Of a stretch of 64,000 nt of DNA, positions 29,223-40,055 are shown in pieces (positions within the stretch are counted from its first letter, which is position 1; every line of letters starts with the position of its first letter). Made by a program: the position numbers and the translations under genes. Under the pieces are notes generated by a model. It was given only the letters and a program-made list of their open reading frames with translations. It had not been told where the DNA came from and searched no databases. Source of the DNA: Salsuginibacillus kocurii DSM 18087 (GTDB taxonomy: Bacteria > Bacillota > Bacilli > Bacillales > Marinococcaceae); contig NZ_KB898623.1 of the NCBI RefSeq assembly GCF_000377705.1, forward strand, positions 310,001 through 374,000, in the 5' to 3' direction.

Positions 29223-29699
29223 GTGAAACGAAAAGGCTTATTTCCCGGATTACTGCTTATTGGTTCTGGTTTGTTTTTCTTACTACAAACATGGAATGCT
29301 CCATTTGCTGATTACTTTTTAAGATGGCCTTCCATTTTTATTCTTATTGGGGCAGCATTTATTATTCAAGGGCTAAAAAAGAAACAAGCTGAAAGCCTGC
29401 TGCCTGGCTTTATCTTTTTAAGTTATGGGCTCCATTTCCTTTTAGTGGAAATGGAGTTTTGGCCAGCTCATCCTGGTATGTATTGGCTGTTACTTGGATT
29501 TAGTTTTTTGCTTACATATATTGTTTCTAAAAAAGAAGGTCTTGGCCCGGGTATATTTTTATTACTTGTGGGGATCGCTCTATTTTTTGGTGAAGAAGTG
29601 ATAGAGCTATTTGGTGCTTACTCTCAATATATTGAGCAGTTTTGGCCACTTGTATTTATACTTGGCGGTCTTTATTTTCTATTTGTGTATAAAAAATGA
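29223..29699 (+). CDS. Four- to six-helix membrane protein, LiaI/LiaF-TM-like
   Basis: A 158-residue hydrophobic protein made of repeated helix pairs, each opening with a GLFPGLLLIGSGLFFLL-type or GPGIFLLLVGIALFFG-type segment, resembling the N-terminal LiaI/LiaF-type transmembrane domain. Function unknown. In B. subtilis a membrane protein gene, ysxD, lies near here from memory and this may be its counterpart, but I am not sure. Start is GTG at 29223 with GGAGG eight bases upstream. Plus strand, divergent from hemA and convergent with ysxC. Confidence 0.65.
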   Translation: MKRKGLFPGLLLIGSGLFFLLQTWNAPFADYFLRWPSIFILIGAAFIIQGLKKKQAESLLPGFIFLSYGLHFLLVEMEFWPAHPGMYWLLLGFSFLLTYIVSKKEGLGPGIFLLLVGIALFFGEEVIELFGAYSQYIEQFWPLVFILGGLYFLFVYKK

Positions 29700-29700
29700 G

Positions 29701-29726
29701 GTAAGAGGAAGCAGCCTTCCTCTTAC
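29701..29726. terminator. Bidirectional terminator of ysxC and the membrane protein
   Basis: Perfect 11-bp stem GTAAGAGGAAG / CTTCCTCTTAC with a 4-base loop, followed by TTTTT on the plus strand. It overlaps the ysxC stop codon on the minus strand. Confidence 0.85.
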
Positions 29727-30322
29727 TTTTTCATTTCCGAAGCTCCCCATTGCTTTAAGGCCTTCCAGGCAGCATCCTTTCCTTCTCCGCTTTCTGTGGA
29801 GAAGAGAATTAATTCATCCTCCGCAGCCAGTTGCAATGTTTCTTTTACTTGCTTCACGTGACGAGGGCGTTTCGTTTTAGGTACTTTATCTGCTTTTGTT
29901 GCTACGACAAGGACTGGCAACTCATGGTGCTTTAACCATTCATACATTTGTTGGTCATCTTCAGTCGGCTTATGCCTCACATCCACCAGTAAAACAATTC
30001 CTTGTAATTGGTCACGTTCTTGCAAGTAGGTTTCAATCATACGGCCCCAGGCAGCTCGTTCTGTTTTGGACACTTTTGCATAGCCATATCCAGGAACATC
30101 GACAAAATAAAAGGCATCATTAATATTGAAAAAATTCAGCAGCCGTGTTTTTCCTGGTTTGGAAGAGGTATACGCCAAGTTTTTACGGTTTAATAACTTA
30201 TTGATAAAAGAAGATTTCCCTACGTTTGAACGGCCGGCCAGTGCAATTTCAGGCCACTGACCATCAGGATACTGTTCAGGGCCTGGTGCACTGATATAAA
30301 GTTCAGCTTTTTGAATTTTCAT
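29723..30322 (-). CDS. ysxC: YsxC/EngB, ribosome assembly GTPase
   Basis: Essential GTPase that helps assemble the large ribosomal subunit. 199 residues. G1 loop [13 protein letters not shown] at about 28-41, G2 around [10 protein letters not shown]3 [11 protein letters not shown] near 74, G4 ATKADKVPK near 141 and G5 near STESGEGKD. It overlaps the end of lon by 20 bases, the usual lon-ysxC coupling. Confidence 0.96.
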   Translation of the reverse strand: MKIQKAELYISAPGPEQYPDGQWPEIALAGRSNVGKSSFINKLLNRKNLAYTSSKPGKTRLLNFFNINDAFYFVDVPGYGYAKVSKTERAAWGRMIETYLQERDQLQGIVLLVDVRHKPTEDDQQMYEWLKHHELPVLVVATKADKVPKTKRPRHVKQVKETLQLAAEDELILFSTESGEGKDAAWKALKQWGASEMKK

Positions 30323-32642
30323 TTGATTCTCCTAATGCAATATCTAATACTTCATCTAAATGAGAGACGAACAAATAAGTTAAGCCTTCACGTACACTCT
30401 CTGGGACGTCTTCTAAATCTTTTTCATTCTCCTTAGGAAGAATAATGGTTTTTAAGCCTGATCGATGAGCACTCATCGATTTTTCTTTCACGCCGCCAAT
30501 CGGCAGCACTCGACCTCTTAATGTAATCTCTCCTGTCATCCCTACTTCTTTTTTAACCGGACGGTTTGTTAATGCAGATATAAGAGCGGTTGCCATCGTA
30601 ATACCGGCTGAAGGCCCGTCTTTTGGAGTGGCTCCTTCAGGAACATGAATATGAATATCATGGTTTTCGTGAAAGTTTGGGTCGATTTTTAGTTCTTCTG
30701 ACCGCGAGCGAATATACGTAAAAGCAGCTTTCGCTGATTCTTTCATAACATCTCCCAATTTACCGGTTAACGTAAGCTCCCCATCACCTTTTGTTAATAA
30801 CACTTCGATAGCTAAAGTGTCTCCGCCTCCCGAAGTATAGGCAAGCCCTGTAGCTGTGCCAATTTGGTCTTCTACTTCTGCTTGTCCGTAACGATATTTT
30901 GGTTTTCCAAGCATGTCTTCTAATGTATTCGGGGTGACAACCACGCGCTTTTTCTCATTTGAAACGATCTGTTTAACTGCTTTGCGGCAAACCGTCCCTA
31001 ATTGACGTTCCAACGTTCGCACGCCCGCTTCACGTGTATAATAGCGAATCGTTTTTAACAACGCATCTTCCTGCAGCCGCAGCTGTCCTTTTGTTAAGCC
31101 ATGTTCCTGTAACTGTCTAGGTAAAAGATAGTTTTTTGCAATTTCTACCTTCTCGACTTCGGTGTAGCCGGCAATCGAAATAATTTCCATCCGGTCAAGC
31201 AGCGGTTCTGGGATAGCCCCTACATTATTAGCCGTAGTGACAAACATAACTTTGGATAAATCATAGGCTTCTTCAATATAGTGGTCACTAAAGGAATGAT
31301 TCTGTTCTGGGTCTAATACTTCAAGCATGGCTGAAGACGGATCTCCCCGAAAGTCGCTTGCCATTTTATCAATTTCATCCAATAAGAAGACAGGGTTCAC
31401 GGTTCCGGCACTGTGCATCCCTTGAATGATACGGCCCGGCATCGCCCCGACATAGGTGCGTCGATGTCCTCTAATCTCTGCATCATCACGAACACCACCT
31501 AATGAAGCACGGACAAATTCCCGCTCTAGTGCACGGGCAATCGACCGGGCTAGCGATGTTTTTCCAACCCCGGGGGGACCAGCCAAGCAGAGAATAGGGC
31601 CTTTAATTTCTTGGGTCATTTCTTGGACTGCCAAATATTCCAATACCCTCTCTTTGACCATATCCAGCCCGTAATGATCTTCATTGAGGATTGTTTCAGC
31701 ATTCGTGATGTCCAAGCGGTCTGCTGTTTCAGAATGCCATGGCAAGGTCACAAGCCAATCAATGTAATTACGAATTACTGAACTTTCTGCAGAGCTGGCC
31801 GGTACTTTTTCATAGCGTCCCAGTTCTTTTTCAGCTTTTGCTTTGACGGCTTCCGGCATCCCGGCTTCTTCAATTTTTTCTTTCAGTTCATCAACTTCTC
31901 CGGTTTTTCCTTCTTTTTCTCCGAGCTCTTTTTGAATTGCTTTCATTTGCTCTCGCAAATAATACTCTTTTTGTGTTTGTTCCATGGATTTCTTTACGCG
32001 CTGGCCAATTTTCTTTTCCAGTCCCAGTACTTCTTTTTCATTATTTAAAATATCAAGCAAGGCTTCCAACCGTTCAGTCACATCAACCAGATTAAGAAGT
32101 GATTGTTTTTGTGAAACTTTGATCGGCAAATGAGAGGCAACAATATCAGCCATGCGGCCAGGTTCCTGAATATCTTGAACAGAAGAAAGTGTTTCACTTG
32201 ATACCTTTTTCGAAAGCTTGGTAAATTGTTCAAACTGTTCGAGCACCGTCCGCATTAAAGCCTGTTGATTTGCATCTGCTGTCTCTGTTTCTTCAGGGAG
32301 CGTGCTCACATCAACTTCTAAGTATTCACCCTGGTCTCTAAATGCCTCAATTCGCGTCCGGTTCAACCCTTCAACTAATACGCGGATTGTACCATTAGGC
32401 AGTCGTAACATTTGTTTAATATAAACTAATGTACCCATATGATAAATATCATCTTCGCTCGGCTCATCTACTGATAAGTCCGTTTGACTTGTAAGTACAA
32501 TTTCTTTTTTGTCCACCATTACTTTTTCTAATGCTTGTACTGACTTATCCCGGCCCACATCCAAATGTAAAACCATGGTCGGATAAACGAGCAAGCCTCG
32601 TAAAGGCAACAAAGGAATCGTCTGTTTTTTTTGTTTTGCCAT
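30303..32642 (-). CDS. lon: Lon, ATP-dependent protease
   Basis: AAA+ serine protease that removes misfolded and regulatory proteins. From the ATG at 32642 (GGAGGGG four bases upstream) it is 779 residues: N-domain ([20 protein letters not shown]), coiled linker, AAA+ domain with [16 protein letters not shown] near 350 and FLLDEIDKM near 415, and protease domain with the catalytic serine in [18 protein letters not shown] near 675 and lysine in [15 protein letters not shown] near 718. The frame stays open 67 codons upstream to a TTG at 32843, without a ribosome site; those residues are not family-like and are excluded. The lonB paralogue normally between clpX and lonA in B. subtilis (from memory) is missing. 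Confidence 0.97.
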   Translation of the reverse strand: MAKQKKQTIPLLPLRGLLVYPTMVLHLDVGRDKSVQALEKVMVDKKEIVLTSQTDLSVDEPSEDDIYHMGTLVYIKQMLRLPNGTIRVLVEGLNRTRIEAFRDQGEYLEVDVSTLPEETETADANQQALMRTVLEQFEQFTKLSKKVSSETLSSVQDIQEPGRMADIVASHLPIKVSQKQSLLNLVDVTERLEALLDILNNEKEVLGLEKKIGQRVKKSMEQTQKEYYLREQMKAIQKELGEKEGKTGEVDELKEKIEEAGMPEAVKAKAEKELGRYEKVPASSAESSVIRNYIDWLVTLPWHSETADRLDITNAETILNEDHYGLDMVKERVLEYLAVQEMTQEIKGPILCLAGPPGVGKTSLARSIARALEREFVRASLGGVRDDAEIRGHRRTYVGAMPGRIIQGMHSAGTVNPVFLLDEIDKMASDFRGDPSSAMLEVLDPEQNHSFSDHYIEEAYDLSKVMFVTTANNVGAIPEPLLDRMEIISIAGYTEVEKVEIAKNYLLPRQLQEHGLTKGQLRLQEDALLKTIRYYTREAGVRTLERQLGTVCRKAVKQIVSNEKKRVVVTPNTLEDMLGKPKYRYGQAEVEDQIGTATGLAYTSGGGDTLAIEVLLTKGDGELTLTGKLGDVMKESAKAAFTYIRSRSEELKIDPNFHENHDIHIHVPEGATPKDGPSAGITMATALISALTNRPVKKEVGMTGEITLRGRVLPIGGVKEKSMSAHRSGLKTIILPKENEKDLEDVPESVREGLTYLFVSHLDEVLDIALGESNENSKS

Positions 32643-33262
32643 GCTACCCCTCCAGTGAAGCATGTGTGGCTTCCCACACGCCATTGTACATTCTGTTAAC
32701 ACTATTACTATTATTAATAAGCTCTGTTTAGGACGTTGGTGATAAAGGTCTGGGACCCCCTGCAGGTCGTTCGCCTGAGGAAGATCATAGGTCACCCACG
32801 TAAGGCAGGTCATTAAAAAGAATATCAACCTACTCTTTATCAAAACTTTTTTAATACCTATATAGAATAGTTCTTTGGCTCTATCCTTTTAGATATGTAA
32901 CTCCTGCTGACTGCCTTAAAACTATTATACTAAACGTGTTTCATTTTATCCTATGCCCAAACGTTTGTCTAATACATAAATAACGGAACGTGCTAATTAA
33001 ATGACAAAGCACACTTGCAAATCGCATAAAGACTGTTGCCGACAGACCTACAGCTCCAGAGACTGGTGAGCCATCACTAGGGATTATCCTACAGACACTC
33101 ACAGCTCACACGTAAAAAAAAGCCACGGTGGAACTATGAGGACTCCCCCTTAACAGAGCCTCATCCTTAGAAACAAGCTGCCTGCGCTACACTTTTAGTA
33201 TACCCACTGCCTCTGTATTTAACTCCTGCAGCCAGCTGATATGTATAAAGCTTTAGTTGTGA
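32643..33262. other. Long gene-free gap between clpX and lon
   Basis: About 620 bases. On the minus strand a TATAAT lies at 32929-32924, likely the lon -10 although the -35 is poor, giving a leader of about 270 bases. At 33110-33175 there is an A-run, a GC-rich hairpin-like stretch and TTAACAGAGCC, which resembles a terminal piece of the Bacillaceae repeat described at 18.0 kb. I see no gene. This is where lonB would sit in B. subtilis. Confidence 0.5.
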
Positions 33263-33295
33263 AAAACGTCTCGAACATGTTGTTCGAGACGTTTT
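33263..33295 (-). terminator. clpX terminator
   Basis: Perfect 15-bp stem AAAACGTCTCGAACA / TGTTCGAGACGTTTT with a 3-base loop, four bases after the clpX stop, ending in TTTTT on the minus strand. Confidence 0.9.
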
Positions 33296-33299
33296 CAAG

Positions 33300-34580
33300 T
33301 TATGCACTTTCTCTTGGTTTGTCACTTAGTTTAACTTCTTTTCCTTCTTCGTCTTGAAGGATTGGTGAGCCGTCGTCAGTGACACATTCATCTGTAATAA
33401 TGCATTTAACAATTTCTTCTTTAGAAGGCAGGTCATACATAACATCGAGCATAATACCTTCAATAATCGAGCGGAGACCACGGGCTCCAGTGTTTCGTTC
33501 AATTGCCTTTAGTGCAATTTGGCGAAGAGCTTCATCCGTAAACTCCAGCTCTACCTCATCAATTTCAAGCAACTTTTCGTATTGCTTGACTAAAGCATTT
33601 TTAGGTTGAGTCAAAATTTCCACCAATGCCTCTTCATCTAATGGCTTCAAGCTTGAGATAACTGGCAAACGCCCAATAAACTCAGGAATTAATCCATAGC
33701 GAAGTAAATCCTCTGGCAAAATGTTGCTTAGATATTCACTATCATCCATCTCTGCATTTTCAGACTCTGAGCCAAACCCAATTACCTTACGTCCGAGACG
33801 ACGTTTAACGATTTGGTCAATGCCATCAAACGCTCCCCCTACAATAAACAGAACATTTGAGGTATCAATTTGAATAAATTCTTGGTGTGGATGCTTACGC
33901 CCTCCCTGCGGCGGAACGCTAGCTGTCGTACCTTCTAAAATCTTAAGCAAAGCCTGCTGAACACCTTCACCAGAAACGTCTCTTGTAATGGATGGATTCT
34001 CAGACTTCCGGGCCACCTTATCAATTTCATCAATATAGACAATGCCCTTTTCCGCCTTCTCAACGTCATAATCAGCAGCCTGGATCAATTTTAATAAAAT
34101 GTTCTCTACGTCTTCACCTACGTAGCCGGCTTCTGTTAATGAGGTTGCATCAGCAATTGCAAACGGGACATTTAAAATACGAGCGAGCGTTTGGGCCATC
34201 AGCGTTTTACCGCTACCTGTAGGTCCAATCATACAAATGTTACTTTTTGATAACTCTACTTCTTCGTCTGAACTCTTATTCTGTCCAGCATTCACTCGCT
34301 TATAGTGGTTATATACGGCGACAGACAGCGATTTTTTTGCACTTTCCTGCCCAATCACATAGTCATCAAGAATTTCATTGATTTCTTGAGGCTTTGGAAC
34401 TTCCTCTAACTCTGTTTCTTCTTCAGTACCAAGTTCCTCTTCCACAATTTCTGTGCAAAGCTCTATACACTCATCACATATATAAACACCTGGACCAGCA
34501 ACCAGTTTTCTTACCTGATCCTGTGTTTTTCCGCAAAAGGAACATTTCAACTGCCCCTTTTCATCACTAAATTTCAACAT
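33300..34580 (-). CDS. clpX: ClpX, AAA+ unfoldase of ClpXP
   Basis: ATPase that recognises, unfolds and threads substrates into ClpP. 426 residues. Zinc-binding domain with CSFCGKTQ at 14-21 and CDECIELC near 37, Walker [14 protein letters not shown] near 118, Walker [11 protein letters not shown] near 182, and the ClpP-docking IGF loop as KVIGFGSES near 265. Normal length and order (tig, clpX, lon). ClpP itself is not in the window. Confidence 0.98.
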   Translation of the reverse strand: MLKFSDEKGQLKCSFCGKTQDQVRKLVAGPGVYICDECIELCTEIVEEELGTEEETELEEVPKPQEINEILDDYVIGQESAKKSLSVAVYNHYKRVNAGQNKSSDEEVELSKSNICMIGPTGSGKTLMAQTLARILNVPFAIADATSLTEAGYVGEDVENILLKLIQAADYDVEKAEKGIVYIDEIDKVARKSENPSITRDVSGEGVQQALLKILEGTTASVPPQGGRKHPHQEFIQIDTSNVLFIVGGAFDGIDQIVKRRLGRKVIGFGSESENAEMDDSEYLSNILPEDLLRYGLIPEFIGRLPVISSLKPLDEEALVEILTQPKNALVKQYEKLLEIDEVELEFTDEALRQIALKAIERNTGARGLRSIIEGIMLDVMYDLPSKEEIVKCIITDECVTDDGSPILQDEEGKEVKLSDKPRESA

Positions 34581-35112
34581 GAGCGTTCACCCCTAACACG
34601 TTTATTGTACCTTTAGTACGGCTTAGCATACAAGCAATTCGATCAAACGGTTATCAGTTGCTTTATTAAGCACTCTGCTTTTTACCTTTGTATCTAGTGC
34701 AAGCTTATGCTTTACTTTTACGTTACGACTCAGAAAAACATGCGTACCATTCCACTTCTCTTTGGAAGTGTATGTATTGTATCACACTTTTACAGCAAGT
34801 AGAAAAAAATGGTTTCTAGCCAACTGGGACGGTGTCATACATTATTCTTACACTTTGTCCTTTATTTTACGTTGCATCTTGTTAAAATGTAAAAAGGTAC
34901 GTGATTTAACTAAAGGTAACGTATAAGCTTGTCATCAGATTTCCCTAATTAGGTGATCTGCAAACAACACTTTTATGATTAATATTTAAAAATAGCTTCC
35001 CTTATTCTTCATAATAATATGTATTTGAAGCTAGTCATTACTCTTTTTCCTCGTCAATAAAATAAAAAAGTGAGACAGATAAAAAACTAAGCCGGCGAAA
35101 TTAAGTAGTGTA
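34581..35112 (-). promoter_or_regulatory. clpX upstream region with an extended -10 element
   Basis: About 530 bases without a gene. On the minus strand TGATACAAT (34784-34776) looks like an extended -10 box about 195 bases ahead of clpX, with only a poor -35. A small dyad CACTTC / GAAGTG lies just downstream of it. Nothing else stands out. Confidence 0.4.
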
Positions 35113-35144
35113 AAACAAGGCACGGCTTAATGCGTGCCTTGTTT
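35113..35144 (-). terminator. tig terminator
   Basis: Perfect 12-bp stem AAACAAGGCACG / CGTGCCTTGTTT with an 8-base loop, ending in TTTT on the minus strand, ten bases after the tig stop. Confidence 0.9.
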
Positions 35145-35154
35145 GTTTATTAGA

Positions 35155-36471
35155 TTATTCGTTCGCCGCTTCTTGCTTTTCTACTTCTTTGCTATTTTCT
35201 ACAAGAAGGTCAATTGCTTTTTGGATTTTAAGATCACCTTTTAAGGTTTCTTCTCCACCTTGCATAGCTAGCAGGTTACGAATTTCTTCTTTATCGCGCT
35301 GGTACATTTCAGCCATTTTTTCAAGTTCAGCATCTACATCTTCGTCTGTTGCTTCAACTTCTTCTGTTTCAGCAATTGCTTCTAAGACGAGATTCATCTG
35401 TACACGCTTTTCAGCTTCAGGCTTAAACTGTTCCTTCATTCCTTCTTCGTCTGTTCCTGCCATTTGGTAATACATATTCATATCCATGCCTTGGGCTTGC
35501 AGACGCTGCCCAAACTCTTGGATCATTCGTTCAGACTCAGAGGAAACCATCGCGTCTGGAATATCAACCGTTGCATTTTCTGCAGCTTTTTCTACAAGGG
35601 TGTCTTTTACATGATGGTCTTTTTCGTGTTCTTTATCATGAACAAGCTTGTCCTTCAATTTACTGCGAAGTTCGTCGAGTGTGTCTACTTCTTCGTCAAC
35701 GTCTTTTGCAAACTCATCGTCGAGTTCTGGCAATTCTTTACGCTTAACTTCATGAAGTTTCACTTTGAAGGTTGCATCCTGACCAGCAAGCTCTTCAGCA
35801 TGATATTCTTCCGGGAATGTAACTTCCACATCTTTCTCTTCACCAGCTTTTGTACCAACAAGCTGTTCTTCAAAACCAGGGATAAATTGACCTGAACCGA
35901 TTTCAAGGGAATAGTTCTCTGCTTTTCCACCTTCAAATGCTTCACCATTTACGAAGCCTTCGAAGTCAAATACAGCTGTATCGCCTTCTTGCACTTCTCC
36001 CTCTTCTACTACCACAAGGTCAGCGTGGTTTTCCTGCTGCTTTTGCAACTCTTCTTCTACTTCTTCATCAGCAACTGTAGTATCGAACTCTTCAACTTCA
36101 AGTCCTTTATACTCACCTAACTCAACTTCAGGTTTTACAGTAACTGTTGCTTTAAAAACGACACCTTTTCCTTGTTCAATTTCCTCTATGTCAATTTCTG
36201 GCTGGTCAACTGGATTAATGTCAGCTTCTTGAACAGCATTGGAATAAGCTTCTGGTAAAACAATGTCGACAGCATCCTGGTAAAGCGACTCGATACCGAA
36301 ACGCTGTTCGAATAATTTACGAGGTACTTTCCCTTTCCGAAAACCAGGTACATTTACTTTTCCTCGTACTTTTTGAAAGGCTTGCTCTAGAGCCTCGTCA
36401 AGTTTCTCTGAGTCAACCGTAACGGTGAGGACTCCTTCATTGCCTTCTTTCTTTTCCCATTGTGCAGTCAT
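35155..36471 (-). CDS. tig: Trigger factor
   Basis: Ribosome-bound chaperone and peptidyl-prolyl isomerase. The ribosome-docking signature [17 protein letters not shown] lies near residues 44-60, the FKBP domain at about 150-245 ([20 protein letters not shown]), and the rest is the helical substrate-binding body. 438 residues; quite acidic. SD GGAGGG before the ATG. Transcribed alone to the terminator just after it. Confidence 0.97.
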   Translation of the reverse strand: MTAQWEKKEGNEGVLTVTVDSEKLDEALEQAFQKVRGKVNVPGFRKGKVPRKLFEQRFGIESLYQDAVDIVLPEAYSNAVQEADINPVDQPEIDIEEIEQGKGVVFKATVTVKPEVELGEYKGLEVEEFDTTVADEEVEEELQKQQENHADLVVVEEGEVQEGDTAVFDFEGFVNGEAFEGGKAENYSLEIGSGQFIPGFEEQLVGTKAGEEKDVEVTFPEEYHAEELAGQDATFKVKLHEVKRKELPELDDEFAKDVDEEVDTLDELRSKLKDKLVHDKEHEKDHHVKDTLVEKAAENATVDIPDAMVSSESERMIQEFGQRLQAQGMDMNMYYQMAGTDEEGMKEQFKPEAEKRVQMNLVLEAIAETEEVEATDEDVDAELEKMAEMYQRDKEEIRNLLAMQGGEETLKGDLKIQKAIDLLVENSKEVEKQEAANE

Positions 36472-36605
36472 TTATACGTTCCCTCCAAGTTTCATAGGTT
36501 ATTAACGGGTTTCAATCTTTACAACCATTACATTATAACATACACGATTTGCTTTTCAATCAGCGGATTTTAACCCAAGCTTGACAACTGTTACTTTCGT
36601 AAAGG

Positions 36606-37643
36606 TTAAAATGGAAAACCAGTTTCATCAAGTGAAGTGACCATTTCTAAACATTCTTCCGTTTCCTTTTCTTCGGTTTGATGATAGCGACATAAATCAT
36701 CAAAGCACGGCATCTGTCCTAAATACATTTTTGCTTCATAGTGAAGAGCCGCTCCCCAAGCTTCGACGGAATAGGCAGGAGGCTCAAATGGATAAGCGTC
36801 CAACACCACCTGCTGCCATATTTGTTTGGCTGCATCCAATAAACTCGGATCCATTTGTCCGAGTTGATCATTTAAATAGGAAGAAACACGTTTCACCGCC
36901 GGTATTTCTTCCATCGCAGGCAAATGACCGGGAGATTCTTCTGTTTTCTTTTCACCCTTTTGAATTGTGACCTTTTGGGTGATATTCCAATCCTTTAGCA
37001 AGAATAAAATAAAGGATTTCAATACTGAATTGATGTCGAGGTCAACCAACATATCTTTTAATCGTTGAATTACTGCTTCAGAGTGATAATCTTTTAGCAT
37101 TGACAAAGCTTGAAACTGACGAGGGAGATCTCCAGTCTCCAGTTGATGCATAATTTCTTCAGGGAAAACAATATCTCCTTCTGGAGGAGGAGAATTTTTC
37201 TCCAAATGATACCCCTGGTCTTCCTCCTCAGCCATCGTTCTTGCCAAATGAAGTAATTCAAAAAAATGTTCGGCTAAATGAGGTGGAAATTGACTCTCTG
37301 ATTGAACGGCTTCAAGCGTTTGAACTACCCCATGATAATCGCCAAGTTGGGTAAGCAAGGTAATGTACATTTGTAAAACTTCAAAGTAATCGCCTCGCCC
37401 TTCATGAAGAAGTTGCTCAGCCCATTCTTTTCCTTCATATAGACGGCCGATTTGCGTGTAAGCAACTAATAGGCCTGTTGCCGCAGGTTCATTGTCTGGA
37501 GCTCGATTAAGGGCAAGTTTAAACTTTTCAATACTTTCTTCATACTTGTTTTGTTTTAAAGCATCTAGCCCTTGTTCGATTAGCTGTTTAACAGCACCAG
37601 GAAAGGGAACAACATTATCTCTGTGATTATCTTCACTTGTCAT
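36606..37643 (-). CDS. ysoA: YsoA, TPR-repeat protein
   Basis: A 345-residue tetratricopeptide protein, located between leuD and tig as ysoA is in B. subtilis (from memory). TPR-like helices occupy the first third (AVKQLIEQGLDALKQNKYEE ... ALNRAPDNEPAATGLLVAYT). The C-terminal half has no recognised domain. Function unknown; probably a protein-protein scaffold. The ATG at 37643 behind AGGGTGA is preferred to the frame start at 37700. Confidence 0.8.
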   Translation of the reverse strand: MTSEDNHRDNVVPFPGAVKQLIEQGLDALKQNKYEESIEKFKLALNRAPDNEPAATGLLVAYTQIGRLYEGKEWAEQLLHEGRGDYFEVLQMYITLLTQLGDYHGVVQTLEAVQSESQFPPHLAEHFFELLHLARTMAEEEDQGYHLEKNSPPPEGDIVFPEEIMHQLETGDLPRQFQALSMLKDYHSEAVIQRLKDMLVDLDINSVLKSFILFLLKDWNITQKVTIQKGEKKTEESPGHLPAMEEIPAVKRVSSYLNDQLGQMDPSLLDAAKQIWQQVVLDAYPFEPPAYSVEAWGAALHYEAKMYLGQMPCFDDLCRYHQTEEKETEECLEMVTSLDETGFPF

Positions 37644-37852
37644 TTGATTCACCCTCTTTCCTGTGTGCAAATTGTATGTATGATTGTTTAAGTTTAGCAA
37701 GTGAAGGTTTAAAGTACAATCCTTAACTCCATATGGACCAAATAATGGTACTCTTTTCCTTTTATATGCTGGTTAAAAGTAATGCTCCTTTAGCCTGCTA
37801 CCAGCCGTATAATCTATTTATTAACCTTTTATACATTCTTTATTCCGTATAA

Positions 37853-37883
37853 AAAGGCCGCCTATGACTGATAGGCGACCTTT
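37853..37883 (-). terminator. Terminator of the ilv-leu operon
   Basis: 13-base arms AAAGGTCGCCTAT / ATAGGCGGCCTTT (one G-U pair or mismatch) with a 5-base loop and TTTTT on the minus strand, 85 bases after leuD. Confidence 0.85.
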
Positions 37884-37967
37884 CAACACCTCTCCAGCAC
37901 TCACTGCCTGGTGAACTCTTACAAGGTTGGAGCACAAGGTTGGATTTTAGAAAGGTATAGTGCCAAC

Positions 37968-38555
37968 TTATGCTTGCACTTCTTTCTCATACGATTCAAT
38001 TTCATTTTCATATTGTAGTGTTAAACTAATTTCATCCCAACCATTAAGCAGCATACCTTTTAAATAAGGATCAATTTCAAAGCTGGTTTCAAACCCACCG
38101 TCATCAGTAATTTTCTGATTTTCAAGGTCTACTGTAAGTTCATATATTGCGTCACGACCTTTCTCCATCAGTGCATACACTTCATCTTCAGGCAGACGAA
38201 TTGGCAAAATCCCATTTTTAAAGCAATTGTTATAAAAGATATCAGCAAAGCTAGGAGCAATGACCACACGAAAACCGTAATCATTCAGAGCCCATGGCGC
38301 GTGTTCTCTTGATGAACCACAACCAAAATTGTGATCTGCTATTAAAATGGAGGCATCTTTTGCATGGGGCTGGTTCAATTCAAAATTTTCATTATCTGAA
38401 CCATCTGCATTAAAGCGCCAATCGAAGAAAAGAAATTGCCCAAATCCTGTACGTTCTACCCGTTTTAAAAACTGCTTTGGGATGATTTGGTCCGTATCGA
38501 TATTAACACGGGGAAGAACGCCTGTATTTCCTTTTAACGTAACTAGTGGTTCCAT
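37968..38555 (-). CDS. leuD: LeuD, isopropylmalate isomerase small subunit
   Basis: Small subunit of the [4Fe-4S] hydro-lyase that interconverts 2- and 3-isopropylmalate. 195 residues, with VNIDTDQIIPKQFLKRVERTG near 18-38 and the swivel-domain motif NFGCGSSREHAPWAL near 80. Last gene of the operon, 40 bases after leuC. Confidence 0.96.
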   Translation of the reverse strand: MEPLVTLKGNTGVLPRVNIDTDQIIPKQFLKRVERTGFGQFLFFDWRFNADGSDNENFELNQPHAKDASILIADHNFGCGSSREHAPWALNDYGFRVVIAPSFADIFYNNCFKNGILPIRLPEDEVYALMEKGRDAIYELTVDLENQKITDDGGFETSFEIDPYLKGMLLNGWDEISLTLQYENEIESYEKEVQA

Positions 38556-38595
38556 ATCTATTCAACCTTTCTCATCATAGCTTTCTTGAACTCAA

Positions 38596-40011
38596 TTACG
38601 AAACAGGGGATCTTTCTAAATCACGAACATCAGCAAACTTGCCGTTCACCGCAGCCGCAGCTGCCATTGCTGGGCTTACGAGATGCGTCCGTGCCCCTTT
38701 TCCTTGGCGTCCTTCAAAGTTTCTATTAGATGTAGAAGCACAGCGTTCGCCTTCAGGAACAAAATCAGGGTTCATACTTAAACACATACTGCAGCCTGCT
38801 TCTCTCCAATCGAATCCTGCTGCCCGAAATATATCATCCAAGCCTTCTTGTTCAGCCATTTTCTTCACGCTCATAGAACCTGGAACGACCATGGCCCGCA
38901 CACCATCAGCTACTTTTTGACCCTTAGCCACAGCAGCGGCTTCACGTAAGTCACTAATTCGAGAGTTTGTGCATGAACCTATAAATACATGTTCCACTTC
39001 GATGTCAGTAATTTTCGTTCCTGGTTCTAATCCCATATACTCTAGTGATTGTTCAATCGCTTTTCTCTCTGGTCCGGACATGGCATCTTCCGGTGATGGG
39101 ACTTGACCGTGTACCGATACGCCTTGTGCTGGATTAGTGCCCCAAGTAACCATGGGCTCAATTTCTGCTGCATCAATTTCCACAACTGAATCATACGTAG
39201 CATCTTTGTCCGTAGCAAAGGACATCCATTCACTTACTTTTTCCTCAAAGGCTTCTCCCTCTGGAACATTACGGCGGCCTTTCAAATAATCAACAGTGAC
39301 TTGGTCAGGGCTTATTAAACCAGCTCTGGCTCCTGCTTCAATAGACATGTTACATATTGTCATACGCTCTTCCATCGTTAGTCCTTTGATTGCTTCGCCT
39401 GTATATTCCATAACATGCCCGGTACCAAAATCAACGCCAAATTTTGAAATGATGGCAAGGATAATATCTTTGGCTGTAATGCCTTCAGCCAAACGACCAT
39501 TCACTCGCACTTCCATTGTTTTCGGTCGTGACTGCCAAAGGGACTGCGTGGCAAGCACATGTTCTACTTCACTTGTGCCAATTCCAAAAGCCAAAGCGCC
39601 GAAAGCACCGTGGGTTGAAGTGTGGCTGTCACCACACACAATGGTTTTTCCTGGCTGAGTAAGGCCAAGCTCTGGACCAATGACATGCACAATTCCGTTA
39701 TTAGGGCTATTAATATCTGCTATTTCAACACCAAATTCTTCACAGTTTGTAGATAGAGTTTCCATTTGCTTTTTAGCCACTAAATCAGTAATTGATTCAC
39801 GATTTTTAGTAGGCACATTATGGTCCATGGTAGCGAAAGTTAGATCTGGCCGACGAACCTTCCGCCCTGCTAAGCGTAATCCTTCAAACGCCTGCGGCGA
39901 TGTAACTTCATGTACCATATGCAAATCAATATACATTAAATCCGGTCGGTCTGCTTCTGATTTGACGGTATGATGATCCCAGATTTTCTCAATTATTGTT
40001 TTAGGCTTCAT
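38596..40011 (-). CDS. leuC: LeuC, isopropylmalate isomerase large subunit
   Basis: Aconitase-family large subunit. 471 residues. The iron-sulfur cysteines are visible in [13 protein letters not shown] near 347 and [11 protein letters not shown] near 408-411, and [13 protein letters not shown] near 142 is the usual substrate loop. GGGGGAG precedes the ATG. Confidence 0.97.
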   Translation of the reverse strand: MKPKTIIEKIWDHHTVKSEADRPDLMYIDLHMVHEVTSPQAFEGLRLAGRKVRRPDLTFATMDHNVPTKNRESITDLVAKKQMETLSTNCEEFGVEIADINSPNNGIVHVIGPELGLTQPGKTIVCGDSHTSTHGAFGALAFGIGTSEVEHVLATQSLWQSRPKTMEVRVNGRLAEGITAKDIILAIISKFGVDFGTGHVMEYTGEAIKGLTMEERMTICNMSIEAGARAGLISPDQVTVDYLKGRRNVPEGEAFEEKVSEWMSFATDKDATYDSVVEIDAAEIEPMVTWGTNPAQGVSVHGQVPSPEDAMSGPERKAIEQSLEYMGLEPGTKITDIEVEHVFIGSCTNSRISDLREAAAVAKGQKVADGVRAMVVPGSMSVKKMAEQEGLDDIFRAAGFDWREAGCSMCLSMNPDFVPEGERCASTSNRNFEGRQGKGARTHLVSPAMAAAAAVNGKFADVRDLERSPVS

Positions 40012-40055
40012 TGTTACTCCCCCAACTTATATACTAAGTTCCTTCCCTTGACCTG

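Noticed and set aside
32643-32843. 67-codon in-frame extension upstream of lon from a TTG
   Set aside because: No ribosome site at the TTG, not like the Lon N-domain, and a strong GGAGGGG sits at the normal ATG at 32642.
33110-33175. A third member of the 18.0 kb repeat family
   Set aside because: Only TTAACAGAGCC and a nearby hairpin were seen; no matching second arm was found.
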